From positions 1,674,001 through 1,738,000 of the forward strand of contig NZ_CP063458.1 of the NCBI RefSeq assembly GCF_015169395.1: DNA of 64,000 bases, written 5' to 3'. Every line of letters starts with the position of its first letter. Within the stretch, counting starts at the first letter, position 1. Position numbers and translations under genes: made by a program. The notes under the pieces are model-generated. The model ran no database searches. It worked only from the letters and a program-made list of their open reading frames with translations, and was not told where the DNA came from. Of this stretch, positions 51,932 through 60,086 are shown in pieces. Source of the stretch: Humisphaera borealis (GTDB taxonomy: Bacteria; Planctomycetota; Phycisphaerae; Tepidisphaerales; Tepidisphaeraceae).

Positions 51932-53101
51932 ATGTCGTTCCTGTTCGTCTATGGCACACTGATACCCGGCCACGCACCCTCGTGCGTGGCCGATCTCGTT
52001 GCACGGTTCCGTGTCGTAGCGCCGGCCGTCGTGCGAGGCACGCTTTACGATTTGGACAACTACCCGGGCTTGGTGCTTACCGGCGATCGTGACGTTCGTG
52101 GCTTTCTCTGCGAGGTTCCGAACGATGCCCTGTTCTGGCGACGGCTGGATACCTATGAGGGATTCGATCCGTCGTCGCCCGCCGCAAGCCTGTTTTGCCG
52201 TGTATCGGCCGTGGCCACGTGCGCCGATGGAACGCGGGCCGAATGCCAGACGTACGTGTACAATCACCCCGTCAGCCCGATGCGTACGATCGATGGCGGT
52301 GATTGGCTGAACCATCAATCGCGGCGTGCCGCGCGTTCTTCGGGCCGTGCGTCCGACACTGGCGATTCTGAGCATCCCATGAAACGTCCGGTCATCGGCA
52401 TCACCATCGACTCACGCGACGACAAGCCGTCTCGATATGAGATCCCCTCGGACTATGCCCGTAGTGTAGAACGGGCCGGCGGGCTCCCGGTCATGTTGCC
52501 GTTCCGCGCCGAACTATCGCTGATTCCTGAACTACTCGACATCCTCGACGGCATCGTCCTCATCGGCGGAAACGATCTGGATCCCGCGCTCTACGGCGAA
52601 ACCTGGCACCCCAAAACAGAACGTCTTGACGCCCAGCGGCAGACCTTCGAACTCGCGCTGATTGCGGAGGTCGAACGCCGAAAGCTTCCGGCACTGGGTA
52701 TCTGCCTGGGGTCGCAGGTCATGAACGTTCATCGAGGCGGATCGCTGCATCAGTTTCTGCCGGATTTCCCCCGAGAAGGAGCAATCGAGCACCGATCGCT
52801 CGGGAACGACAGCTATCGGCATCCGGTGCAGATTGAGCCCGGAACCATGCTCGAAGAGATCGTGGGAACCGGTTCGATCATCGCGAACAGCCGCCACAAG
52901 CAGGGCGTGAACCGATTGGGACGAGGATTGCGAGTCAACGCCACTGCCCCGGACGGAGTCATCGAAGGGTTTGAAGACCCGAGCCTTCCGTTCTTCGTCG
53001 CGATCCAATGGCACCCTGAGAATCTGACCGCAACCGACCCGGCGCACCTCAGGATTTTCGAGCGGTTGGTGAGCGTCGCGCGATCCCGCGTAGCCACCTG
53101 A
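51932..53101 (+). CDS. Fusion of gamma-glutamylcyclotransferase-like and class I glutamine amidotransferase (PuuD-like) domains
   Basis: The 389-residue protein begins 9 bases after the typA stop. Residues 1-115 form an AIG2/YtfP-type domain: FLFVYGTLIPGH is the typical P-loop-like substrate site and the catalytic Glu is in DTYEGFDP. A Ser/Arg-rich linker of about 30 residues follows. Residues 150-388 form a peptidase C26 / gamma-glutamyl-GABA hydrolase domain: MKRPVIGITIDSR, VLIGGNDLDPALYG, the nucleophile Cys in GICLGSQVMNVH, and His plus Glu in AIQWHPEN. Both domains act on gamma-glutamyl bonds. The inner ATG at 52380 lacks a ribosome binding site, so a single chain is likely. A role in glutathione-type or polyamine breakdown is inferred. 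Confidence 0.87.
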   Translation: MSFLFVYGTLIPGHAPSCVADLVARFRVVAPAVVRGTLYDLDNYPGLVLTGDRDVRGFLCEVPNDALFWRRLDTYEGFDPSSPAASLFCRVSAVATCADGTRAECQTYVYNHPVSPMRTIDGGDWLNHQSRRAARSSGRASDTGDSEHPMKRPVIGITIDSRDDKPSRYEIPSDYARSVERAGGLPVMLPFRAELSLIPELLDILDGIVLIGGNDLDPALYGETWHPKTERLDAQRQTFELALIAEVERRKLPALGICLGSQVMNVHRGGSLHQFLPDFPREGAIEHRSLGNDSYRHPVQIEPGTMLEEIVGTGSIIANSRHKQGVNRLGRGLRVNATAPDGVIEGFEDPSLPFFVAIQWHPENLTATDPAHLRIFERLVSVARSRVAT

Positions 53102-53179
53102 GGTGACCGAGCTGAAGCCGAGCACGATCTGATCGGCCTTGATGCTGTCCGACGCGCATTTGCTCTCGACCGAACTCCC

Positions 53180-54253
53180 GTGAGAAGAATCCTCCTGCTC
53201 ATCACGGACCTCGAGATCGGCGGCACGCCGACCGTCGTGCGTGAGTTGGCACTGCGTCTGCGCGATCCCTCGCACGTCGAGATTGAAGTCGCGTGCCTCT
53301 CGAAATGGGGTCCCGTCGCGGATCAGCTTCGCGACGCGGGTGTGAGAGTGACTGCGCTGGGCGCAGGATCGCCGCTCGACTTTCTCCGCACGCTGTTTCG
53401 GCTGGTCCGGCTGATCCGCGAAGGGAACTTTGACACCGTTTTCAGTTTCCTGATCCACGCCAACGCGATGGCGACCGCGGCCGCGCCATTCTGCCCCGAA
53501 GTGCGCTTCCTCCAGTCCATTCAAACCACACAGCCCGAGCCTCGCTGGCACTGGTGGCTGCAACGGCTGATTCAGCACGCCGCAGCAAAGGTGGTCGTAC
53601 CATCGCCATCGGCGGCGGAGGTGGCAAAGGGTTGGGCGGGCGTGGCACGGGAGCGAGCGGTGGTAATTTCGAATGCGGTGGACATCGAGTCATTCAATGA
53701 GATCTACGCCGGCAACGCCGCTCGGCAGGCACAAACGCCTCGACGTGTGGGATTCATAGGCCGGCTCGATCCGATCAAGCGCGTTCCCGACCTGGTTATG
53801 GCGATGTCTCATCAGCCGTCTGGCCGTCTCGACATCTACGGCGAGGGCGTCGATCGACCGGCCATCGAAGCTGCGGTGCGCCGATGGGGTCTGCAGGATC
53901 GAGTGAAGCTTCACGGTGCCATCACCCGGCCGCATGAGGCGCTGGCAACAATGGACGTGCTGGTGCTGCCGTCAAAAGCCGAAGGGTTTGGGCTGGTTCT
54001 GATTGAAGCCATGGCCGCAGGCGTGCCTGTCATTGGCGCGGACGTTCCCGGGATTCGGGACGTGATTCGGCACCTCGATACCGGCCTGCTTCTGGAAGAC
54101 GTCAGCCCCATGCAGTTCGTGCAGGCGATCGTGACGGCAACCCACACCGTTCTTCGAGCCAGCCTGATCAGCAACGCCCGTGCCGAAGTCGAGCGTCAGT
54201 TCTCCTGGCCGGCAGTCTTGCCCAGGTATCGCGAACTGCTCGGACTTCGATGA
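53180..54253 (+). CDS. Glycosyltransferase family 4 (GT-B)
   Basis: The start is GTG 53180, giving 357 residues. The N-terminal Rossmann half opens with RRILLLITDLEIGGTPTVVR, in which GGT is the donor-contact loop. The C-terminal half has GFIGRLDPIKRVPDLVMAM, then a LDIYGEGVDRPAIEA strand and the donor-binding LVLPSKAEGFGLVLIEAMAA (E-x7-E), all typical for GT4. It transfers a sugar from a nucleotide donor to an acceptor, possibly in envelope polysaccharide or lipid. It is followed on the opposite strand by an LpxL-like acyltransferase, in keeping with envelope synthesis. Confidence 0.88.
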   Translation: MRRILLLITDLEIGGTPTVVRELALRLRDPSHVEIEVACLSKWGPVADQLRDAGVRVTALGAGSPLDFLRTLFRLVRLIREGNFDTVFSFLIHANAMATAAAPFCPEVRFLQSIQTTQPEPRWHWWLQRLIQHAAAKVVVPSPSAAEVAKGWAGVARERAVVISNAVDIESFNEIYAGNAARQAQTPRRVGFIGRLDPIKRVPDLVMAMSHQPSGRLDIYGEGVDRPAIEAAVRRWGLQDRVKLHGAITRPHEALATMDVLVLPSKAEGFGLVLIEAMAAGVPVIGADVPGIRDVIRHLDTGLLLEDVSPMQFVQAIVTATHTVLRASLISNARAEVERQFSWPAVLPRYRELLGLR

Positions 54254-54286
54254 ACAACGGCCACAACTGCGCTTCCAATGCGGTGC

Positions 54287-55282
54287 CTAATCAAACCGTT
54301 CCGGTTCTTCCCCCTTCGGTCGCGTCTTCCATCGCCGATGGACCCAGAGGTACTGCCCCGGCTCCTCGCGCACGAAGTCTTCAATTCCCTTCGTGTACCG
54401 CTGGGTGATGTAACGCAGCGGGTCGTCCTGTGACTTCCAGTCGGCGGGGTAGATGATGTCCTGAACGCCGACGTCGAAGAGAAACTTCCCGTCGATTCGC
54501 CTGGCGTAGCCGATGACCACGGGCAGTTCGTATTCCATCGCCAGCAGGCCGATGGATTTGTAGGTGCTCGCCTTGCGGCCGAAGAAGTCGACGAACATGC
54601 CCTTTGGCCCGGCGTTCTGGTCGGCGATGAAGCCGACGGTGCCGCCCTCATCGAGGATCGGGCCGACCTCCGTCGTCGCGCCCTTCTTATCGACGATGCG
54701 CTGACCCATTCGCTCGCGAAATCCCAGCAGCCATTCGTTGATGTGGGGGTTGTCCAGCGGGCGGGCGACGCTGGTGGTTTCAAAGCCGAGCGTCGCCAAG
54801 GTGTAACCCAGAATCTCCCAGTTGCCGTAGTGGCCGGTCAGCATGACCAGGCCCTTGTGCCGCACGAGCAGATTCAGGACCTCCTGAAAATCGTTCAAGC
54901 GGATGTAGCGGTGCCAGGTATCCAGCCGAATCAGCCGGGGCGTGAAAATGACTTCCACGCCCAGCATCGGGAACCCCTGCATGCTGATACGGCCCAGGCG
55001 GTTGTATTCCTTCTCGGTCCAGCCTGGAAAACTCCTCCGCAGATTGCCGAGAATGCGCTCGCGATGTCGGCGGTTCACCCTGTACCAGAAGCTGCCCAGC
55101 AGCCGGGCGGTCGCCATGTTCAGGTTGACGGGAAAGCAGAGCAGCGCCGTGGCGACCAGGCGCAACGCGACGTACTGAAGGTAGTCCGAAATGACGTTCC
55201 GCGGTTTGGCTGCCACTGGGGCGGGGATTGTAGTGGGCGATCGCCTCTCTGGAAACGCAGAGCTTCTGCTCCAACAGTTCAC
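54287..55282 (-). CDS. Lipid A biosynthesis acyltransferase family (LpxL/HtrB-like)
   Basis: The 331-residue frame starts at GTG 55282; GTG 55216 (MAAKPRNVISDYLQ) is an equally possible start. A membrane-anchoring helix comes first (YVALRLVATALLCFPVNL). The acyltransferase HX4E motif is intact in MLTGHYGNWEILGYTL, and further conserved blocks are VGFIADQNAGPKGMFVDFFG and YELPVVIGYARRIDGK, ending with QYLWVHRRWKTRPKG. In Gram-negative bacteria this family adds secondary acyl chains to lipid A at the inner membrane. It supports an outer membrane in this organism, and is convergent with a glycosyltransferase. Confidence 0.9.
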   Translation of the reverse strand: MNCWSRSSAFPERRSPTTIPAPVAAKPRNVISDYLQYVALRLVATALLCFPVNLNMATARLLGSFWYRVNRRHRERILGNLRRSFPGWTEKEYNRLGRISMQGFPMLGVEVIFTPRLIRLDTWHRYIRLNDFQEVLNLLVRHKGLVMLTGHYGNWEILGYTLATLGFETTSVARPLDNPHINEWLLGFRERMGQRIVDKKGATTEVGPILDEGGTVGFIADQNAGPKGMFVDFFGRKASTYKSIGLLAMEYELPVVIGYARRIDGKFLFDVGVQDIIYPADWKSQDDPLRYITQRYTKGIEDFVREEPGQYLWVHRRWKTRPKGEEPERFD

Positions 55283-55418
55283 GCCCTGGGGCTCGGCGTT
55301 ATCTTCGGAGGGCTACGAACAAACCCCCGGTTTGTAATTGTCGGCGTGGTGCTTCAGAATATCCTGCGTCCACTCGGCAGTCGGCAACGAACAACTGGCA
55401 ATCAATAGCGGAGCGCAC

Positions 55419-56534
55419 ATGGGTCTGTGGGACAAGATCACCGGCGAACTGATCGACATCGTAGAGTGGCTCGACAACACGCGAGACACGATGGTCTGGC
55501 GGTTCCCGCGTCACAACAACGAGATCAAGAACAATGCCAAGCTGATCGTCCGCGAGTCGCAGGCGGCGGCGTTCGTTCGCGAAGGCGCGCTCGCGGATGT
55601 CTTCCAGATTCCCGGCACCTACACACTCGACACGCGCAACATGCCCATCCTTTCAACCCTTCTGGGTTGGAAGTATGGCTTTGAAAGCCCGTTCAAGGCC
55701 GAGGTCTACTTCGTCTCGACGCGGGTTTTCACCGATCGAAAATGGGGCACCAAGAACCCGTTCATGGTCCGCGATCCGGAGTTCGGTCCTACGCGAATCC
55801 GGGCCTTCGGAACCTTCGCGATCCAGATCTCTGATGTCGCCGTCTTCCTGCGAAACGTCGCGGGAACCAACAGCACATTCAGCGTCGAGCAGATCGGCGA
55901 TCAGCTTCGCGATCTCATGACCGCACGGTTCACCGATGCCTGCGCGTCTTCAAAGATTCCCGTTCTCGACATGGCCGCCAACCAGGACGAGCTGGGCGCG
56001 GCACTGCTGTCGCGGATCAACGCCGACTTCGAACAGTACGGCGTGAAGGTCACGCAGCTGGTCGTCGAGAACATCTCGCTTCCGCCGGAAGTCGAGAAGG
56101 CAATGGACAAGCGGACCAGCATGGGCGTGCTGGGAAACCTGGACAACTACATGAAGTTCCAGGCGGCCAATTCACTGGAAAAGGCGGCCGAAAACCCCGG
56201 CGGCACCGCCGCGATGGGAATGGGCTTCGTGATGGCCAATCAGCTCGGCGGCCAGCTCGGCGGGGCAATGAATCCGCAGGCCGGTGCCGCGCCGGCACAG
56301 ACGGCAGGCGGCCAGCCTCCCCCGCTGCCGACGTCCGTTATGTTTCACGCCGCGATCGACGGCAAGCAGGCCGGCCCGTTCGACCTGAACGCGATTCAAT
56401 CGCAGATCGCGATGGGTAAGTTCAACGGCAAGACCCTCGTCTGGAAGCCCGGCATGGCGTCATGGTCCCCGGCTGAAACCGTGGCAGAGTTGCAGGGCCT
56501 GCTCGCGAACCTGCCACCGCCGTTACCAGCGTAG
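55419..56534 (+). CDS. SPFH/band-7 domain protein with C-terminal GYF_2 domain (YdjI-like)
   Basis: The start is the ATG at 55419, following GGAG; the product has 371 residues. Residues 1-270 are the SPFH/YdjI-type domain (MGLWDKITGELIDIVEWLDN, NAKLIVRESQAAAFVREG, VKVTQLVVENISLPPEVEKA). A Gly/Ala/Met/Gln-rich linker (270-310) leads to GQPPPLPTSV and a GYF_2 domain (FHAAIDGKQAGPFDLNAIQS, TLVWKPGMASWSPAETVA); the protein ends LPPPLPA. YdjI-like proteins form membrane-associated assemblies linked to envelope stress. It precedes a zinc-ribbon membrane protein that resembles YdjG. Recruitment to the membrane by that neighbour is inferred. Confidence 0.85.
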   Translation: MGLWDKITGELIDIVEWLDNTRDTMVWRFPRHNNEIKNNAKLIVRESQAAAFVREGALADVFQIPGTYTLDTRNMPILSTLLGWKYGFESPFKAEVYFVSTRVFTDRKWGTKNPFMVRDPEFGPTRIRAFGTFAIQISDVAVFLRNVAGTNSTFSVEQIGDQLRDLMTARFTDACASSKIPVLDMAANQDELGAALLSRINADFEQYGVKVTQLVVENISLPPEVEKAMDKRTSMGVLGNLDNYMKFQAANSLEKAAENPGGTAAMGMGFVMANQLGGQLGGAMNPQAGAAPAQTAGGQPPPLPTSVMFHAAIDGKQAGPFDLNAIQSQIAMGKFNGKTLVWKPGMASWSPAETVAELQGLLANLPPPLPA

Positions 56535-56743
56535 GGTCCGCCTTGGCGGACGCGTCGGGAGGGCAGGGGTAGTTCGATGCGATCGGCAAAGTACTTGATG
56601 CCGCGATGGTCTACGGCAGATCCGCGCGGTGACGATTGCCTCTCTGTCACTTGCCCAGATTGCTCTCGCATCGGGCCGGAAGAAAAGTAACGAATTCCCA
56701 TCATTCGCGATCACTTCTGTCCGCCAACGCGGACCCCACCCCT

Positions 56744-57835
56744 ATGACCGCAGAACCCAAGCAACAGCAGTTCCCCTGCACAGGCTGTGGGGCCACGTTG
56801 TTTTGGGATCCGGGTTCAAGCTCGCTGAAATGCCCCTATTGCGGAGCTGAGAACACCGTCGCCCCGACGCCAGAAGCCGAGCCGGTGCAGGAGATGGACT
56901 TCCTCGCCCATCTGCACACGGCAATGGAGTCGGCCGAGACGATGGAGGCGATCACCGTCCGCTGCGACGGTTGCGGTGCCGAGCAGTCGATGAGGCCCGG
57001 CCAGACCGCTGGCAACTGTGCGTTCTGCGGCAGCGGTATGGTTGCGCAGGCGGTCGTAAAGCGCGTGCTTAAGCCGCGGGCACTCCTGCCGTTCTCCATC
57101 ACCAATAACCAGGCGTGCGATGCGTTCGTCGGATGGATCAACGGCCTCTGGTTCGCGCCGTCCAACCTCAAGCGGATGGCCAACCGCGAAGGAATCAAAG
57201 GCGTCTACGTCCCCGCGTGGACGTATGACTGCCAGGTTGATACCGACTACACCGGCCAGCGCGGCGACGACTATTGGGATACCGAAACCTACACCGTCAC
57301 GGAGAACGGCCAGTCGGTGACCAAGACCCGCCAGGTCCGTCGAACACGCTGGTCGTCCGCCTGGGGCCGCGTGCACGACACCTTCGACGATGTGCTGGTC
57401 CTGGCGGTGGAGAACCTGCCTCCCAAAGCGCGACACCTGGAGCCGTGGGATCTGCCGGCACTGGTGCCGTATGACGACCGATATCTCAGCGGTTTTGTCG
57501 GCGAGAGCTACACCATCGATCTGCCAAACGGCTTTGAGCTCGCCAAGCAGGTGATGTCACCCGTGATCGACGGAACCATCCGCAGCGACATCGGCGGCGA
57601 CCACCAGCAGATCAGCACCAAGGACTCGAACTACTACGACATCACGTTCAAACACATCCTTCTTCCCATGTGGATCAGCGCCTATCGGTATCAGGATCGC
57701 GTGTTTACGTTCCTCGTGAACGCCCGCACGGGTGAGGTCCAGGGGGACCGGCCCTGGAGCGTCTGGAAAATTCTGTTCACCGTACTGGCAATCTTGGCCG
57801 CGGTCGCCGGAACGATTCTGGCCGTGAAGTCGTGA
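56744..57835 (+). CDS. Zinc-ribbon membrane protein (YdjG-like partner of the SPFH protein)
   Basis: From the ATG at 56744 (MTAEPKQQQFPCTGCGATLF) the product has 363 residues. Two zinc ribbons are visible: CTGC/CPYC (about 12-33) and CDGC/CAFC (about 74-94). A central beta-rich region follows (LLPFSITNNQACDAFVGWIN, GVYVPAWTYDCQVDTDYTGQ), and a C-terminal transmembrane helix (ILFTVLAILAAVAGTILAVK). Proteins of this layout are often named primosomal N-like or replication protein by mistake; in Bacillus YdjG with YdjH recruits the SPFH protein YdjI. The pair here, 209 bases apart on one strand, suggests the same membrane-stress function without a PspA gene nearby. Confidence 0.82.
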   Translation: MTAEPKQQQFPCTGCGATLFWDPGSSSLKCPYCGAENTVAPTPEAEPVQEMDFLAHLHTAMESAETMEAITVRCDGCGAEQSMRPGQTAGNCAFCGSGMVAQAVVKRVLKPRALLPFSITNNQACDAFVGWINGLWFAPSNLKRMANREGIKGVYVPAWTYDCQVDTDYTGQRGDDYWDTETYTVTENGQSVTKTRQVRRTRWSSAWGRVHDTFDDVLVLAVENLPPKARHLEPWDLPALVPYDDRYLSGFVGESYTIDLPNGFELAKQVMSPVIDGTIRSDIGGDHQQISTKDSNYYDITFKHILLPMWISAYRYQDRVFTFLVNARTGEVQGDRPWSVWKILFTVLAILAAVAGTILAVKS

Positions 57836-58169
57836 CAAGACCTGTGCGGCCCTCCTGATACCTTCGTTTCCACGCCGTTATCGGCGCGGCGGCTGTAACG
57901 TCTATGGAAAGCAGGCTCTGTCTGGCCGTTGCGGCTGGGGACAATCCATTCTGGGTGAAGGAATTACAATCCGAGACGCCGCGAGGTATCCCATTCTTCT
58001 GCCGATAAACCACACACCTGCCGAGATCACCCATTATCGGCGGGCAGGGTATTGCCGACAGCTTTTGTCGGCTGCCAAGTGCGACTACCGCCTCTAGGAT
58101 TCAGCCATATTCGCCGACCGTAGCGTCCCCTCGGAAGGGAGACCGACGGTACTGGCAAGGAGAAACAAG
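57836..58169. other. Spacer and leader of the exported protein gene
   Basis: No gene is visible. Small hairpins occur at 57873-57886 (CGCCG-TTAT-CGGCG) and at 58054-58072 (GCCGACA-GCTTT-TGTCGGC). A nested structure at 58117-58150 lies just before the ribosome binding site of the next gene and is listed separately. Confidence 0.4.
58117..58150 (+). promoter_or_regulatory. Nested stem-loop in the 5' leader
   Basis: ACCGT (58117-58121) pairs with ACGGT (58146-58150) and encloses TCCC/GGGA (58126-58129 with 58137-58140). It ends 7 bases before the AAGGAG ribosome binding site of the gene at 58170, so it could control translation or mRNA life. No known riboswitch consensus was recognised. Confidence 0.4.
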
Positions 58170-59954
58170 ATGCGATTTGTTCGACCGTTTGCCGCCCGCG
58201 TGTCGCTGCTTGCAGCGCTGACGTTGGCGCTGTTCACGACCGCCTCGGTTCAGGCCCAAGTGCTGGACCAGGTTCCGGAAGACGCATTGCTGGTCTTCAA
58301 GGTCAAGAGCATGGATCAGCTCAGCCAGAAGATTGCCAAGCTCGCCAAGACGCTCGGCCTCGACCAGCAGGAGCCCAAGCTCGCCGATCCGCTCGGTTCG
58401 CTGATTGAAGAGTCCGGCATCAAGGCCGGCGTGAATCGCGCCGGCGATATGGCGTTGGTTTTCATCGACCCCGAGAAGACCGGTGGCAATCCGGATCGGT
58501 CAGTGGTCGTCCTCGTGCCGACGAGCGACTTCAAGGCATTTCTGACCAATTTCGACGACGTCGTCGCCGACGGCGCTTTCGTCAAGGCCAAGCCCAAGAA
58601 GGGTGGCGAGGAAGTGTTCATCGCCGGCTGGGGCGCTTACGCGGCCGTTACGCCGAACAAGGACATCCTTTCCAAGAAGCCGACCGGCCTGAAGCTGTCG
58701 GGATTCTCGGCAAAAGAATCGGACTCGAAGGACGTCCTGCTCTATACCAACATCAAGGCCGTTCGCGGCAAGTTACTGCCTGAGCTGAAGAAGGGGCGCG
58801 ATCAGATGCTCGCCCAGATTCAGCAGGCGCTTGAGGGCGAGAATGGCGGCAAGTTCGTCCCGCTGGCCAAGGTGGCCGCCAATACGCTGGTCAATGTCGC
58901 CGAGGAGTTCCTGACCGACGCCCATAGCGGCACGGTTACGCTGAACCTCACCGATGGCGGCGTGAACGCTACCGTCGCGGCAGATTTCGAACCGACCAGC
59001 TACCTCGGCAAGCTGGCGCTTCAGACCAAGCCCGCGCAGGGCAACCTGCTGGCCGGTCTGCCCGACAGGAAGTACTTCTTCTTCGGCGGCGGAAGCTCAG
59101 ATCCAGAGGTCACCGGCAAGGTGTTCACCGATCTGCTCGACCCGATCATCAAGGAGATGAGCGCGGTTCCTGATGCCGCCAAGTTCGCCGCCGCCCTCGA
59201 ATCGGCCAAGAAGTCTTATGCTTCGACGTCCGGTTGGTCGCTGGGCTACGTCGCTCCAACCGGCGCGCTCGGTCAGGAAAGCGTCATTCAGCAGGTGTCG
59301 GTGATCCACGGCGACAGCAAAGCGATCATGGACGGTCAACGTACGGTCATGGCCGCGATGACCGACCTGATGAAGCTTCTGCCGCAGCAGCAGGGGCAGT
59401 CGGTCGGCTTTGAAATCAAGCCCGGCGCCAAGACGATCTCCGGCGTCTCGTTCGACGCCTTCGAAACCAAGATGAAGTTCCCCGAGGATGACCCCCAGTC
59501 CGCCCAGGCCCAGCAGATGATCGCGTTCATCTACGGTCCGGCTGGGATGACCGGTGTGCTCGGCGCGGTCAACGCCAAGACGGTCGTCGCCGTCCAGGGC
59601 GGCAGCGATGAGCTGATCGCCGATCTCGTTGCGGCCGCCAAGGCCAACGCCGACACGCTGTCCGCTCAGGCCGGTGTGCGGTCGGTCGCCGCGGAACTGC
59701 CCAAGACCCGCAACGCCGAGATGTACCTTGACCTGGGCACACTCGTGAACACCGGCGTTCGTTATGCCAAGGGCTTCGGTGTCCCGGTGAACGTGAAGCT
59801 TCCAGCAGACCTCCCGCCGATCGGCTTCTCCAGCGGCACTGACGCCACCGCGATTCGCGTGGATGTGCATATCCCGACGAAACTGCTGGAAGGCATGATG
59901 AGCGCCTTCCTTCAGGCCCAGAAAGACATGCAGGGTGGCGGCAACGGACTGTAA
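58170..59954 (+). CDS. Exported protein, DUF3352-like, probably abundant
   Basis: The ATG at 58170 follows AAGGAG at a good distance; the product has 594 residues with a signal peptide (MRFVRPFAARVSLLAALTLA, cleaved after SVQAQ). The mature protein starts VLDQVPEDALLVFKVKSMDQ, a pattern seen in DUF3352-type exported planctomycete proteins, and has repeated alpha/beta sections (MALVFIDPEKTGGNPDRSVV, GVNATVAADFEPTSYLGKLA, KTVVAVQGGSDELIADLVAA). Lysine is used more than in neighbours. A strong terminator follows. Regular codon use, a strong ribosome binding site and a strong terminator suggest high expression. No enzymatic motif is visible. Confidence 0.8.
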   Translation: MRFVRPFAARVSLLAALTLALFTTASVQAQVLDQVPEDALLVFKVKSMDQLSQKIAKLAKTLGLDQQEPKLADPLGSLIEESGIKAGVNRAGDMALVFIDPEKTGGNPDRSVVVLVPTSDFKAFLTNFDDVVADGAFVKAKPKKGGEEVFIAGWGAYAAVTPNKDILSKKPTGLKLSGFSAKESDSKDVLLYTNIKAVRGKLLPELKKGRDQMLAQIQQALEGENGGKFVPLAKVAANTLVNVAEEFLTDAHSGTVTLNLTDGGVNATVAADFEPTSYLGKLALQTKPAQGNLLAGLPDRKYFFFGGGSSDPEVTGKVFTDLLDPIIKEMSAVPDAAKFAAALESAKKSYASTSGWSLGYVAPTGALGQESVIQQVSVIHGDSKAIMDGQRTVMAAMTDLMKLLPQQQGQSVGFEIKPGAKTISGVSFDAFETKMKFPEDDPQSAQAQQMIAFIYGPAGMTGVLGAVNAKTVVAVQGGSDELIADLVAAAKANADTLSAQAGVRSVAAELPKTRNAEMYLDLGTLVNTGVRYAKGFGVPVNVKLPADLPPIGFSSGTDATAIRVDVHIPTKLLEGMMSAFLQAQKDMQGGGNGL

Positions 59955-59985
59955 CAAGCCGATTGGCGTAACCTGAACTGGTAAC

Positions 59986-60026
59986 GAAGCGGACATGCCA
60001 CTTGTGGCATGTCCGCTTCTGTTTTT
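59986..60026 (+). terminator. Strong intrinsic terminator
   Basis: GAAGCGGACATGCCAC (59986-60001) pairs exactly with GTGGCATGTCCGCTTC (60004-60019) around TT, then TGTTTTT. A 16-bp perfect stem plus T-run 32 bases after the stop at 59954. Confidence 0.9.
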
Positions 60027-60086
60027 GGTCGAACAATACTTGCCGCGCCTTGCCGTTAGTATCGCGACGACAACAGGAGACTTTCC

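Noticed and set aside
58117-58150. Known riboswitch (cyclic-di-GMP, cobalamin, glycine types)
   Set aside because: None of the conserved cores that I know is present; only a simple nested stem is visible.
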